From IMG/VR virus record IMGVR_UViG_3300013093_000280, positions 1 to 23,713 of that record: DNA of 23,713 bases. One strand, written 5' to 3'. The notes below the pieces were generated by a model, which saw only the letters and a program-made list of their open reading frames with translations, had not been told where the DNA came from and made no database searches. Positions within the stretch are counted from its first letter, which is position 1, and every line of letters starts with the position of its first letter. Position numbers and translations under genes: made by a program. Below, in pieces: positions 7,169 through 17,096 of the stretch. This DNA comes from a virus.

Positions 7169-7378
7169 ATGGAACTGGATTTGTACGAAGTTACTGCAGA
7201 ATACAAACGCAGGTTTGGAAGTCTTCCAAATTTGATGGGGTTTTCGCCCACAGCTTATGCCAAAATTCCTGAAGTATTGGCACTGGCTATTGTTAATGGG
7301 AAAAAATTGTCCAAAGAAGAGTATTATCGGCAATTGGGGGTTAATCCTCCTCCCGACGATAAAAACTTCATCATTTAG
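7169..7378 (+). CDS. 69-aa hypothetical protein after the metallopeptidase
   Basis: AAGGAC lies 7 to 8 bases before ATG 7169, a good ribosome binding site. The sequence MELDLYEVTAEYKRRFGSLP begins a small, compact, probably helical protein that ends PPPDDKNFII. It starts three bases after the metallopeptidase stop. Small genes directly after a toxic enzyme are sometimes inhibitors, but nothing in this sequence shows that. The family was not recognised. Confidence 0.6.
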   Translation: MELDLYEVTAEYKRRFGSLPNLMGFSPTAYAKIPEVLALAIVNGKKLSKEEYYRQLGVNPPPDDKNFII

Positions 7379-7392
7379 CCTAGGGCTGTAAA

Positions 7393-7814
7393 ATGATCAA
7401 AGCCGCCGGTATCATGTTTTTGACTGACGACGGCGAAACGCTGTTGCTAAAGCGTGGACCGGGCGGGGACTGGCCGGGGGCTTGGTGTTTTCCGGGTGGA
7501 AAACAGGAAGATGGCGAAACTATCGAAGAAGCTGCCAAACGCGAATGCGTCGAGGAGCTGGGTTTTTTACCTAAAGGCCCTCGGATGGAGTGGACTAGGC
7601 GTATTTCAGCCAACGAGGCACCCATTCCTGAAGAAAACGTGAATCCTGTTCCCCCCATCGGGGACAAGGTAGATTATACTACATTCATTCAGCGTGTCGG
7701 TCAACCGTTTATCCCTAGATTGAACGGGGAACACACGGCGTTTACGTGGATCCACGTTTCCAAGGTTTTCCCTCATGGCTCGCAAGAGCCTGAGAAGGGC
7801 AAAGAAATAGTTCG

Positions 7815-7818
<4 letters not shown>
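7393..7818 (+). CDS. Nudix hydrolase
   Basis: This 141-aa protein has a complete Nudix box, GX5EX7REUXEEXGU: G36, E42, R50-E51, E54-E55, G57, F58. The glutamates bind the divalent metal needed to cleave nucleoside diphosphate-linked substrates. The N-terminus (AAGIMFLTDDGETLLLKRG, then WPGAWCFPGG) is typical of the fold. The substrate cannot be read from the sequence. Candidates are oxidised or non-canonical nucleotides, dinucleoside polyphosphates, or ADP-ribose-type signals. It sits within the head operon between the metallopeptidase block and the prohead protease gene, which it overlaps (ATGA). Nudix genes beside DUF2213 genes are remembered from other phages, so the placement is probably conserved. 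Confidence 0.92.
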
Positions 7819-9509
<1,691 letters not shown>

Positions 9510-9515
9510 TCCACA

Positions 9516-10406
9516 ATGGCAAACTCTGTCTCCTTCAATCCGATGCTGACCACCAACAACTACGGTGGTTTCAGCACTCAGTCCTACGGCCTCGTTCAAG
9601 GCGTGGCCATGGACGACCCCGCCGTTCGTTACCAGCTGATGGGCGGTACCCTGGCGACTTCCGAAACCTTGCCGATGTGGGGCGGCGTTGGTATTTATGC
9701 CAACACTCCTTCTTACAACACTGACGCTACTACGGGCGTTGTGGTTGGTCGCGGGACCACCATTTCGGCCAATGCGAGCGGAAAGCTGGTTGGTTTTTCG
9801 GTGTTCAATCAGGCGACTGCTTGGAATACTTGGCCCCAGTCTCCGGTGCCTACTGGCGCGGGCGGCATGACTGTTCCGTTCTACCTGTTCGGCTCTGACG
9901 CCCGCATTGCAGTCGCTTGCGATCCGTCGCTTGCTGCCTCGCTTTCGGGTGGCGCGATCAATCAGGCGGTTTACTGGGATTTCAACGCCCAGTGCCTCGT
10001 TGCGTCGGCATCTGCCTCCTACAGCGTTACTTCGCTCACTTGGTCGTCCACCAACGGTGGTCAAGTCGCGGTGGTGATGTCGGGTGCTACTCCGGTTGGT
10101 GGCGTTGGGGACAGCTTCACCCTGGCAGGCGCTACTAACAGTGGCACTGGCTCGGTTGCTGCGATCAATACGACCCATCAGGTCAACACCTTCACCAACA
10201 GCCAGAATTTCACCTTCCTGCTTCCGGGCACGTCGGCCATCTGGGGCACCTTGGGCGGCACCATTACGCTGGTTTACAGCGAAGCGGCGCTTCCGGTGCA
10301 GGTTCTGCGCGTTCAGAACGGCAACAGCAAAGTTGTCGTTTGGGACCCGGTGAACAACGTCGCCACCTGGAATAACAGCGGCACCGCCGCCTTGATCCTG
10401 ATCTAA
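9516..10406 (+). CDS. Putative capsid decoration or cement protein
   Basis: This 296-aa protein is rich in glycine, serine, threonine, valine and alanine, with no charged clusters, as expected of a beta-rich virion protein. It lies between the protease-scaffold gene and the major capsid gene, the usual place for decoration proteins. The N-terminus MANSVSFNPMLTTNNYGGF has no signal peptide. Residues about 171-250 (SLTWSSTNGGQVAVV ... VGDSFTLAG ... NFTFLL) look like a diverged copy of the small beta module found in the sheath and baseplate plug of this phage. The upstream ribosome binding site is weak (GGGAA). Codons are mostly C- or G-ending, consistent with high expression. The assignment is by position and composition; homology was not confirmed. 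Confidence 0.6.
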   Translation: MANSVSFNPMLTTNNYGGFSTQSYGLVQGVAMDDPAVRYQLMGGTLATSETLPMWGGVGIYANTPSYNTDATTGVVVGRGTTISANASGKLVGFSVFNQATAWNTWPQSPVPTGAGGMTVPFYLFGSDARIAVACDPSLAASLSGGAINQAVYWDFNAQCLVASASASYSVTSLTWSSTNGGQVAVVMSGATPVGGVGDSFTLAGATNSGTGSVAAINTTHQVNTFTNSQNFTFLLPGTSAIWGTLGGTITLVYSEAALPVQVLRVQNGNSKVVVWDPVNNVATWNNSGTAALILI

Positions 10407-10418
10407 GGAGCCGCACTC

Positions 10419-11441
10419 ATGGCTAACATTACCGCCGCTCGCGTAATGGTTTCTCCGCACTACATGGTGCCGGAAAAGCTGTTGCAATACAACCAAGCTT
10501 CAGGCGCGTTCGACGCCCTGGCCGGTGCCAACCCGCAAGTTCGCTTGGGTGAAGGCGACCTCTATGTGTATATCGATGCGTTCGATATCCGCACGGTGAT
10601 GTCGTCTGGTCAGAGCGAATACAATTCGCTTCCCAGCGTTACGGTGACCGCCCGCCAGATTTCGACCCCGACTTATTTGCAGCGCGTCCGCGCAGAATAC
10701 GATCACCACGATACCGCTGCCATGTCGCAGTGGGGAGTGAGCATCGTCGAAGCGCAGCGCCTCGGCATGCGTCAGGGCCATTTCCAGCTGATGCGTTCCG
10801 CTCTGCTCTACGGCATGAACGGCGCGAATGGCGAAGGCTTGCTGAACACTTCTGGCGCTACCACGGTCAACCTCCCGGCTGACTCGAACGGCAACACTAC
10901 CGTTGTCACTTACGACAACGGCCAGATGGCGTTCTTCCTGCTGTCGCAGGTGTCGGCCATGAAAACCCGCACCATGCAGCTCGGTATGGGTCACCGTATT
11001 GTGATCCTCGGACCGCAGCGTGTTCTTGGCTCTTGGGAATACCAGGATATCGTCCAGGTTACTCAGTTCCAGCGCGTCGGTGCCGGCTCTCTCTCCACTG
11101 CCGGCGTTGTCAAGGCGGTTGGCGAGATGAACGAGGATGAAATCTTGTGGTGCTATGATGATACTTTGATCGGCAAAGGTGCCAATGGCACTGACGCTGT
11201 TCTGATCGTCATGCCGGAGGTTGAAAAGCCGCGCGGTGGCCGCATCAACACCAACGCGTTCGCTGAGCTGTCGCCGGGTCTCGCGGCTTGCACCATGCAG
11301 TTCTGCGACATGGCCGCGCCTCGCGAAATCCCGACCCCGCTGCCGGGTGGCGCGATTGACGTGCTTTCGGAAATGCGCATCACTTCTGGTTGGGGCGTTC
11401 GCCCGGAAGCGATTGCAATTCTGAGCATGCAATACCAGTAA
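10419..11441 (+). CDS. Major capsid protein, DUF2184 (HK97-like) type
   Basis: This 340-aa protein has a strong ribosome binding site (AAGGAG, 7 bases upstream). Recognisable stretches include EYNSLPSVTVTARQISTPTYLQRVRAEYDHHD, the long helix EAQRLGMRQGHFQLMRSALLYG (the HK97-fold spine helix candidate) and the C-terminal TPLPGGAIDVLSEMRITSGWGVRPEAI, which matches DUF2184-type capsid proteins from memory. It follows the protease-scaffold and decoration genes, as expected. No N-terminal delta domain is apparent, consistent with a separate scaffold. Codon choice is biased to C- or G-ending codons, like the preceding gene, as expected for the most abundant virion protein. Confidence 0.85.
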   Translation: MANITAARVMVSPHYMVPEKLLQYNQASGAFDALAGANPQVRLGEGDLYVYIDAFDIRTVMSSGQSEYNSLPSVTVTARQISTPTYLQRVRAEYDHHDTAAMSQWGVSIVEAQRLGMRQGHFQLMRSALLYGMNGANGEGLLNTSGATTVNLPADSNGNTTVVTYDNGQMAFFLLSQVSAMKTRTMQLGMGHRIVILGPQRVLGSWEYQDIVQVTQFQRVGAGSLSTAGVVKAVGEMNEDEILWCYDDTLIGKGANGTDAVLIVMPEVEKPRGGRINTNAFAELSPGLAACTMQFCDMAAPREIPTPLPGGAIDVLSEMRITSGWGVRPEAIAILSMQYQ

Positions 11442-11467
11442 GCCTACAAACGTCGAGGAGAGGTTAA

Positions 11468-11983
11468 ATGACCACGCTATACGTCGCCAATGCCAGCAAG
11501 CAACGGCACGACTTCATCTACCGCGTTCGGGAGGAAACTTCGGTTCGTCGGCAGCAGATCCCGCCCGGTGGGCAAATCACTGTCTATCAACCGAACGCTA
11601 CTCCCGAAATTCTGCACGATATCGTCGATCAGCACAAAGTGTATGGGCTGATCGACGTTGCGGAAATCGATCGCCGTAAGCCGTTTGTTGGGCTGTGTTA
11701 TTCTTTCGACAAACCTATCAAAGTCGAAAAAATCATGTATGCAGACGAACATAATGCGGGGGTTCTGACCGAGGTGAGTCAGGAATCCCGCAAGCTTTCG
11801 GCGGCGGCGCTTCATGATGCTATCAGTCGGGTTACTGAAGGTGCTGCGCGGCTGGACGCCCTCGAAATGGAAGTCGTCGAGCAGAACAAGGCCAACGAAC
11901 CCGGCATCAACGAAGTGGTGACGGTAAACAACACCGGGAAGGCCGATCCATCCCCCCGGCGTGGACGCAATAGGAAAACCTAA
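11468..11983 (+). CDS. Conserved structural-region protein, unknown function
   Basis: This 171-aa protein has a strong ribosome binding site (GAGGAGAGG) before ATG 11468. It begins MTTLYVANASKQRHDFIYRV and has the segments PPGGQITVY, DIVDQHKVYGLIDVAEIDR and KPIKVEKIMYADEHNAGVLTE. I recall this pattern from proteins found after the capsid gene in other myophages, without a known role. The C-terminus is basic (PSPRRGRNRKT). The N-terminal half looks like a small beta domain and the middle is helical. A capsid-vertex or connector role is possible from position only. Its stop overlaps the next start (TAATG). Confidence 0.7.
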   Translation: MTTLYVANASKQRHDFIYRVREETSVRRQQIPPGGQITVYQPNATPEILHDIVDQHKVYGLIDVAEIDRRKPFVGLCYSFDKPIKVEKIMYADEHNAGVLTEVSQESRKLSAAALHDAISRVTEGAARLDALEMEVVEQNKANEPGINEVVTVNNTGKADPSPRRGRNRKT

Positions 11984-12447
11984 TGCTACCAACAGTCGCG
12001 GGGTTTTTGTTATTCATTCGTAATGTCATGGGGATCAGCCCCTTGGTGTTGCCGGATAACAGCCCCACGATTAATTGGGCTTTTTCTATCGCTACCATGT
12101 TTGTCAATCCGGATTTGGGGGTGGTGGGTTCGTCTTTGAATGCATCCCCTCAGACCAACCTATTCGTTCAAGCTACCTATAATCTGGCCGCAGACAATTT
12201 AGTAAACTATGCCCAGGATCAAACTGGGCGTACTTATTTCGCTGATTTGCGCGCCAGTCTAAAAATCAACAACTTTGCTGCGGGTGTCGTGCAATCCGCC
12301 TCTGACAGTGGTACCAGCGATGGTCTGGTAGTCTCGGAGGCTTTGAAAAATCTCACCCTGGCGAATTTGCAGAATCTCAAAACTCCGTGGGGTCGCGCAT
12401 ATCTTGCCATGGCCCAGACTGCCGGGACGTTGTGGGGGGTCGCATGA
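11983..12447 (+). CDS. Putative head-tail connector (adaptor) protein
   Basis: This 154-aa protein starts inside the previous stop (TAATG) and overlaps the next gene (ATGA). After a hydrophobic N-terminus (MLPTVAGFLLFIRNVMGI) it is mostly helical, with QTNLFVQATYNLAADNLVNYAQD. The C-terminus is KTPWGRAYLAMAQTAGTLWGVA. Position between the capsid gene and the tail-completion candidate suits an adaptor that docks on the portal. The hydrophobic N-terminus could be a buried helix rather than a signal peptide. Homology was not confirmed. Confidence 0.5.
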   Translation: MLPTVAGFLLFIRNVMGISPLVLPDNSPTINWAFSIATMFVNPDLGVVGSSLNASPQTNLFVQATYNLAADNLVNYAQDQTGRTYFADLRASLKINNFAAGVVQSASDSGTSDGLVVSEALKNLTLANLQNLKTPWGRAYLAMAQTAGTLWGVA

Positions 12448-12947
12448 CCATTCTGCATCTGGGGGTCATAGATTTTCCGTACGCCAACCCCCCTAAAGAA
12501 ATGCAGGGAAATAAGCCCGGTTCTTCTCCTTCTGGTGTGGTCACAACAGGCGACGTGGCTACTTGGCTCGAAAATAAATACCATATTATGGAGGTATTTT
12601 TCGAAGCCAACCGGCAGAAAATAGGGGACGCTATGGCCGAATCCGTCACAGGAGCGTTGGAAAGCCTTATGATGGGGAAACCGAATCCGGGTAATCCCCT
12701 CTTGTCGGCAGAGTCGGCCATTTCGACCTACTTTAAACAGTTCCTTGCTATGCGTCAAATTGAAGGGTTTGGTATTCCGGGGGTCCCAACCCAGGCTGCC
12801 CTAAATGGGGTAAATCACCGGTTCAAAAATCCGCGTGGTAAGTGGACCGGAAAAGGCAAAGACCGTAAGTTTCAGCGCAACCCTCGTCGTCCAAGCTTTA
12901 TTGACACCGGAATGTATCAGGCGTCGTCAAAGGCTTGGTTTGACTGA
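12444..12947 (+). CDS. Putative neck or tail-completion protein
   Basis: This 167-aa protein starts at ATG 12444 through ATGA coupling; an upstream in-frame ATG at 12387 lies inside the previous gene and has no supporting site. The central part is helical (WLENKYHIMEVFFEANRQKIGD). The C-terminal end has a basic linker (KWTGKGKDRKFQRNPRR) followed by PSFIDTGMYQASSKAWFD. The F-x-DTG-Y-x-S pattern is reminiscent of HK97 gp10-like tail-completion proteins and of myophage neck proteins. The role is inferred from this motif and the position. Confidence 0.55.
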   Translation: MTILHLGVIDFPYANPPKEMQGNKPGSSPSGVVTTGDVATWLENKYHIMEVFFEANRQKIGDAMAESVTGALESLMMGKPNPGNPLLSAESAISTYFKQFLAMRQIEGFGIPGVPTQAALNGVNHRFKNPRGKWTGKGKDRKFQRNPRRPSFIDTGMYQASSKAWFD

Positions 12948-13903
12948 TGGCCACTGTAGCGGAAAGCCTGGGTAATCACTCCCAGTTAAAATCCACGCTC
13001 GAACAGGGTTTGCTTTCCATCTCGGAAAGTGCAACCGTTTCGTTCACGAAATATGTGAAACGAATACTGCCCCTGGATGGATATGTGTTTTGGCTGGCCG
13101 GCGAAACCATGACCATCCAGGGTTCGCTGCATTACTCTAGTTCTCGCGAGATTCGAGAAGATGAGACTATATCGGTTAACCGGGTGGTGTTTACTACTAC
13201 CACCCCAGTTGCCCCATTTAACTATGTTAACCAGCAACTAATTTGGGTTGCTACCGTTGGGGAGATTCGTTTCTCCTTTTCTAACTTGGGCATGTTCTAC
13301 GAACAGGCCGGTCTGTACCATTACACGGGCGAAGCGGTTTATCCAGCTTTGGCCTCTCAGTTGGTCAACAATCTGTATGATTTGTCGCCCGACAATCTGA
13401 TTGTATCCAACAGCTTACCGGCTTGGTTAGCCATCCAAACTTATTTGCCGCAGTGGCTCACTATTCCGAATCCGGGCGTGTTGTTATATCCGTCTTTCCT
13501 AGTCCCTACGAACGTGGTTCCGCCCTATGGAGTCGTGCACGTAGAACCCTCTAAAACTACTGCAATCCAGGCTGCCCCCAGGTTGACGGTTAATGCGTCT
13601 CATTACCAGTTGGCCACGGATCATGTCCGTATTACTTTGTATGGTCTTAATAACAACTCGGCGTTGGATTTCATCGACACGGTAAACCAGTACAGCCTGG
13701 ACACTGATGTATTTGGCATTATGAGTATGCCGATGGTGCGAGACGAAAAACGCACTCAGTCGGAAATTCAAGCTATTGCGATGAAAAAGACCATAGAATA
13801 TGATGTGAGCTATTATCAAACTCGCATCAACAATGTTGCTCGACAGTTGATTCTCGAAGCATTCGTTCAATACACTGTCGCGTCATATCCAACAGCTGCT
13901 TAA
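12947..13903 (+). CDS. Structural protein of the neck/tail region, unknown function
   Basis: This 318-aa protein is coupled to its neighbour (TGATG). It has a moderately hydrophobic, aromatic-rich, beta-leaning sequence with no signal peptide and no catalytic motif. Features include LPLDGYVFWLAGETMTIQGSLHYSSSREIREDETISVNRVVFTT, an NPGVLLYPSFLVPTNVVPPYGVVHVEP proline-rich middle, and a helical C-terminus (IEYDVSYYQTRINNVARQLILEAFVQY). Position just before the small beta protein and sheath suggests a tail terminator, neck or tail-completion component. I recall similarly placed proteins in related myophages but no established role. Confidence 0.6.
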   Translation: MATVAESLGNHSQLKSTLEQGLLSISESATVSFTKYVKRILPLDGYVFWLAGETMTIQGSLHYSSSREIREDETISVNRVVFTTTTPVAPFNYVNQQLIWVATVGEIRFSFSNLGMFYEQAGLYHYTGEAVYPALASQLVNNLYDLSPDNLIVSNSLPAWLAIQTYLPQWLTIPNPGVLLYPSFLVPTNVVPPYGVVHVEPSKTTAIQAAPRLTVNASHYQLATDHVRITLYGLNNNSALDFIDTVNQYSLDTDVFGIMSMPMVRDEKRTQSEIQAIAMKKTIEYDVSYYQTRINNVARQLILEAFVQYTVASYPTAA

Positions 13904-13918
13904 ACCCAGGAGCTTACT

Positions 13919-14281
13919 ATGCCGCAGAACGCCAACCAAGTTTATCCTTCCGTATATGCCGGCGTAGCCAAGCCGCTGAACCTTGACGCGGCTGGCAATT
14001 TGCTCGTCGCTGACAATCAAAACGCTGAAGTTGCTGTTCTGAACATCACTTCTGCCACCGTGGTGAAGGCGTCGGCTGGTTACATCGGTCGCGTGTCGGT
14101 TGTCGTTGCTGGCGCTGCCGGCGCGATTTATGATTACGCTTCGACTTCCGGTTATGCCGCTGCAAACGAAATTGCCGTGCTTCCGGCTACCATCGGCCTA
14201 ACTGCGTATGATTGGCCGGTATCGACTGGCATTCTGGTGGTGCCGGGTGCGGGTCAAACTATCTCGATTTCGTTCCGCTAA
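13919..14281 (+). CDS. Small beta-rich structural protein
   Basis: This 120-aa protein has a good ribosome binding site (CAGGAG, 7 bases before ATG 13919). It is rich in alanine, valine and glycine, with alternating hydrophobic strands such as EVAVLNITSATVVKASAGYIG and RVSVVVAGAAGAIYDYA, and ends VVPGAGQTISISFR. This resembles short phage structural proteins annotated as head fibre or decoration-like. Its own strong ribosome binding site and C-rich codons suggest a high copy number. Exact virion location is not readable from the sequence. Confidence 0.6.
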   Translation: MPQNANQVYPSVYAGVAKPLNLDAAGNLLVADNQNAEVAVLNITSATVVKASAGYIGRVSVVVAGAAGAIYDYASTSGYAAANEIAVLPATIGLTAYDWPVSTGILVVPGAGQTISISFR

Positions 14282-14317
14282 TCGGATACCGTCGCACCTA
14301 ATCGCCGGAGATACCTT

Positions 14318-15910
14318 ATGCCCAGCATTGTAACAGTTAATGTCAGCCAGACTGTGGGGCCTGCGCCCCTCGTTCTGCAGTCTTCCGGTGCGCTTATCTC
14401 TCAGGGTGCGACGGTTACGACTCCTGGCACTTCCAGCTTGCTCACGCAGCTTTCGGATTTAACCCCGTTGCTTACGGGGGCCAAGGCTCTAACGTCCGCC
14501 ACCTTGTCGGCTGGTACAGTGACAGTCGTGTGCACGACAGCGCATGGCTTCACGATTGGCGACACTCTGCTCATTACGGTGGCGGGCGTCACCCCAACGG
14601 GCTACAATGGTACGTTCAACTGCACCGTTACGACCAGCACTAATTTCACATACGCCCTTGCTGGCTCGCTTGCGGCTGGCACTGGCGGCGTTTATACCCC
14701 GGAAGACGTGTCTGAATTGGTAGCGATGGCTACAACTTTCTTTGCGCAGGGTTCGGGCCTGTCTTGTTACGTGCTTGAGCTGGGCGCTGGCAACGCCAAC
14801 GATGGCGTGACGGCTCTGCAAGCCTACATCACTGCCAATCCCAACAGCAACTATGTCGCGGGGGCTTCGGGCTACTTCTACGCGTATGTGGTTCCTCGCA
14901 CCTGGGACGGCAATGCGTCGTTCTTGGCGATGCTGGCCAGCTACGAATCTACCACAGCGAAAACCTACTTCTTCATTACTACTACGCTGGCGACTTACAC
15001 CAGCTACACCAACTTGATGAAGTGCGCTTTCACTATGATCGAATCGCCTTCGCTGGGTGTATATCCCGCGAATGCTCTTACCGCCGCGTCCTATTCGGGC
15101 GGTTTTGTCACGGCTACCACAACCACTTCCCACGGTGTCGTGCCGGGCAACTGGTTTACCATCGCGGGCGTTACCCCGACAGGGTACAACGGCACTTTCC
15201 TGGCCTTGGCCGGAACCACTGGCAACACGCTGGTTTACGCCGTGTCGTCGAATCCGGGTGTCGAGACAGTATTGGGTACTTTGGTCGCCAGTCTTTATGC
15301 CAATTCCGCGATTCCTTCTACGGAATTCAGTATCGCGTCGGCTTTTTATCGCCTGATGCAGTATAACCCGTCTGCGTCGAATCGGGTTACACCCTTTGCC
15401 TTCGGGTATGTGTTCGGTGTCACTCCGTTCCCAACTCGTGGCAACAACGCGCTGCTTACCGCGTTGAAAACTGCTAACACTAACGTTGTCGGCACTGGGG
15501 CAGAAGGCGGCATCAGCAATACCATCATTTTGTGGGGAACCACCGAAGATGGCCACGATTTTACTTATTGGTACTCGGTGGATTGGGTGCAAATCAACTC
15601 TGACGAGATGATTTCCAACGCGATTATCAATGGATCGAACAACGCTCAGAATCCGCTTTATTATGACCAAAACGGCATCAACCGTTTGCGGGCGGTCGAA
15701 CAACAGGTCATGAACAACGCCATCGCGTTTGGTCTGGCTTTGGCCCCGGTTACGGTTACTGCCACCCCGTTTGTCACATATGTGACGCAAAATCCGACCG
15801 ACTACCCGGCTGGTATCTATCGTGGTCTTGCGGTGACCTACACCCCGCAACGCGGGTTTATCCAAATTGTGTTCTATGTCAACGTTACGTCGTTCCCGGC
15901 TGCGGGTTAA
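14318..15910 (+). CDS. Tail sheath protein, DUF3383 type
   Basis: This 530-aa protein forms the contractile sheath around the tube. The opening MPSIVTVNVSQTVGPAPL and the C-terminal part YYDQNGINRLRAVEQQVMNN followed by GIYRGLAVTYTPQRGFIQIVFYVNVT match DUF3383-type sheaths from memory; the C-terminal domain of sheaths is the conserved one. Two copies of a small beta module are inserted: residues about 57-126 (TTAHGFTIGDT ... VTPTGYNGTF ... TNFTYAL) and about 252-328 (TSHGVVPGNW ... VTPTGYNGTF ... LVYAVSSNPG). CCGGAG lies upstream of the ATG. The tube gene follows 15 bases later, the standard order. Confidence 0.88.
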   Translation: MPSIVTVNVSQTVGPAPLVLQSSGALISQGATVTTPGTSSLLTQLSDLTPLLTGAKALTSATLSAGTVTVVCTTAHGFTIGDTLLITVAGVTPTGYNGTFNCTVTTSTNFTYALAGSLAAGTGGVYTPEDVSELVAMATTFFAQGSGLSCYVLELGAGNANDGVTALQAYITANPNSNYVAGASGYFYAYVVPRTWDGNASFLAMLASYESTTAKTYFFITTTLATYTSYTNLMKCAFTMIESPSLGVYPANALTAASYSGGFVTATTTTSHGVVPGNWFTIAGVTPTGYNGTFLALAGTTGNTLVYAVSSNPGVETVLGTLVASLYANSAIPSTEFSIASAFYRLMQYNPSASNRVTPFAFGYVFGVTPFPTRGNNALLTALKTANTNVVGTGAEGGISNTIILWGTTEDGHDFTYWYSVDWVQINSDEMISNAIINGSNNAQNPLYYDQNGINRLRAVEQQVMNNAIAFGLALAPVTVTATPFVTYVTQNPTDYPAGIYRGLAVTYTPQRGFIQIVFYVNVTSFPAAG

Positions 15911-15925
15911 TAGGAGGTCAAGAAA

Positions 15926-16372
15926 ATGGCTGGTAATCCGCAAATAGTCCAAGGTACGCTTAACCGCCTTCGTGGCAGTGCAGTGATCCCGAATTTCCCA
16001 GAATTAAACGTAACCGCCCCTTACTTGGGACGGGCTGGGATTTCCATGGCGTTTGAAGGCGAAACCACTACGGCCATCCCCACGATGGTCGGCACGGTTC
16101 AGTCGCCTATGCCGTATCAAATGGTCACGGTGACACTGTCGTTGTTGAAAACCCAGTCGCTGGCTAGCTTGTGGGAATCCCAACGCCAGTTGCTCAGTGT
16201 TATCGGGGACGTTACCATCACCCCCGACACTACGAGTCTGCCTTCATACACCCTCAACAACTGTGCCATCGACAACGTTCGCGAACTGAATTTCGCGGGG
16301 GATGATGCCGGATATGTGGTCACGGTAAAAGGTTATTATCAGATTAACTCGTCGCTATGGTCTCTTATTTGA
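15926..16372 (+). CDS. Tail tube protein
   Basis: This 148-aa protein has a strong ribosome binding site (AGGAGG, about 10 bases upstream). It directly follows the sheath and precedes the frameshifted chaperone gene, the usual place of the tube subunit. The sequence is beta-rich: VQGTLNRLRGSAVIPNFPELNV, then AGISMAFEGETTTAIPTMVGTVQSP and NNCAIDNVRELNFAGDDAGYVVTVKGYYQ, the pattern of phage tube (FII/gp19-like) proteins. Length is typical. Confidence 0.85.
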   Translation: MAGNPQIVQGTLNRLRGSAVIPNFPELNVTAPYLGRAGISMAFEGETTTAIPTMVGTVQSPMPYQMVTVTLSLLKTQSLASLWESQRQLLSVIGDVTITPDTTSLPSYTLNNCAIDNVRELNFAGDDAGYVVTVKGYYQINSSLWSLI

Positions 16373-16392
16373 CCTAGCGTAAACAAGGCGGT

Positions 16393-16968
16393 ATGACGAT
16401 GCGTTTAGACAGCAAGCTAAACCTTGTCACGGAAGTTGAAACGGGAGAGGGTTCCGTTTTCGTCCACAGCATGCCGATTTCGCGTGAGGTGTTCGAAAAA
16501 TACTTCCTGACTATTTCCAAAACCTTTGCTTCGATCATCTCGGAAGGTCTTAGTTTCATCTCTGGCCCCCGAGTCGCGGCAATGCTGTTGAAAAAAACGG
16601 CCATCGACCAAGGGGTGTGGGAAGGCCGGGATGGTGTCGGCAATGGGTTAATGGCCGAAATCCGCCGTTTGTCCAACGTAATTGTACCTTCTGAAAATGG
16701 CTGGCAAACTATGCCATTTCAGGACGCCATCGACAAAAAAGTTATGGACCAGGAAGATATCGCTGAGGTTGAAGGTCTAGTCTGTTTTTTTATATGCGCC
16801 TCTGCTATGAGTCGGAGAAACGAAGTCCAGGGGGTTTTGGACAGAATGCGTTTGTGGGGATCGCTAACCACGTCCTTGAACTCTACGGCATACGCCGATT
16901 CCTTGCCGACATCGACCGAGACAGAAACTTCTACGACCACGGAGAACACATCGTTAGTGCCGCACTGA
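16393..16968 (+). CDS. Tail assembly chaperone, zero-frame product (gpG-like)
   Basis: This 191-aa protein would coat the tape measure during tail assembly, like lambda gpG. AAGGCGG lies just upstream. ATG 16399 (MRLDSKLNLV) has better spacing than ATG 16393, so either may be the start. Residues 3-133 contain the conserved part (VEGLVCFF). After the slippery site at 16785-16791 the zero frame continues for 58 residues ending in a threonine- and serine-rich tail (STETETSTTTENTSLVPH). Position between tube and tape measure, together with the overlapping -1 frame, makes the assignment strong even without a distinctive motif. Confidence 0.8.
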   Translation: MTMRLDSKLNLVTEVETGEGSVFVHSMPISREVFEKYFLTISKTFASIISEGLSFISGPRVAAMLLKKTAIDQGVWEGRDGVGNGLMAEIRRLSNVIVPSENGWQTMPFQDAIDKKVMDQEDIAEVEGLVCFFICASAMSRRNEVQGVLDRMRLWGSLTTSLNSTAYADSLPTSTETETSTTTENTSLVPH

Positions 16969-17096
16969 CCTGGGCGGCTAACGAAGGATTTCACGATTTT
17001 TTCAGTCATCACATTCCCGAATGGATGTGGCAAAGCGCGCACGAATACAGACAACGCCATGTGATCAGTTCGATTAAACAGCTAAAGGTGTTCTAA
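16393..17096 (+). CDS. Tail assembly chaperone, -1 frameshift fusion (gpGT-like)
   Basis: Ribosomes slipping back one base at T TTT TTT (16785-16791) would join the first 133 residues of the chaperone to a 101-residue -1 frame extension running to TAA 17094-17096, giving about 234 aa. The extension begins YMRLCYESEKRSPGGFGQNA and ends ISSIKQLKVF. Its stop overlaps the tape-measure start (TAATG), which indicates that the -1 frame really is translated to its end. It has no ribosome binding site of its own. In lambda the GT form recruits tail tube subunits to the tape measure. Confidence 0.78.
16785..16791 (+). promoter_or_regulatory. Programmed -1 frameshift slippery heptamer
   Basis: T TTT TTT is in the correct phase (X XXY YYZ) relative to the zero frame: 16783-16785 TGT, 16786-16788 TTT, 16789-16791 TTT. 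After slippage the -1 frame reads TAT ATG CGC CTC. No strong stimulatory hairpin sits at the usual 5-9 base distance. A weak 5-bp stem, GTCCA (16825-16829) with TGGAC (16838-16842), lies further downstream. Confidence 0.8.

Noticed and set aside
10500-11432. Leftward 310-aa open frame
   Set aside because: It is antisense to the major capsid gene; composition is typical of a shadow frame.
14489-15952. Leftward 487-aa open frame
   Set aside because: It is antisense to the sheath gene, very rich in arginine and histidine, and explained by codon bias on the opposite strand.
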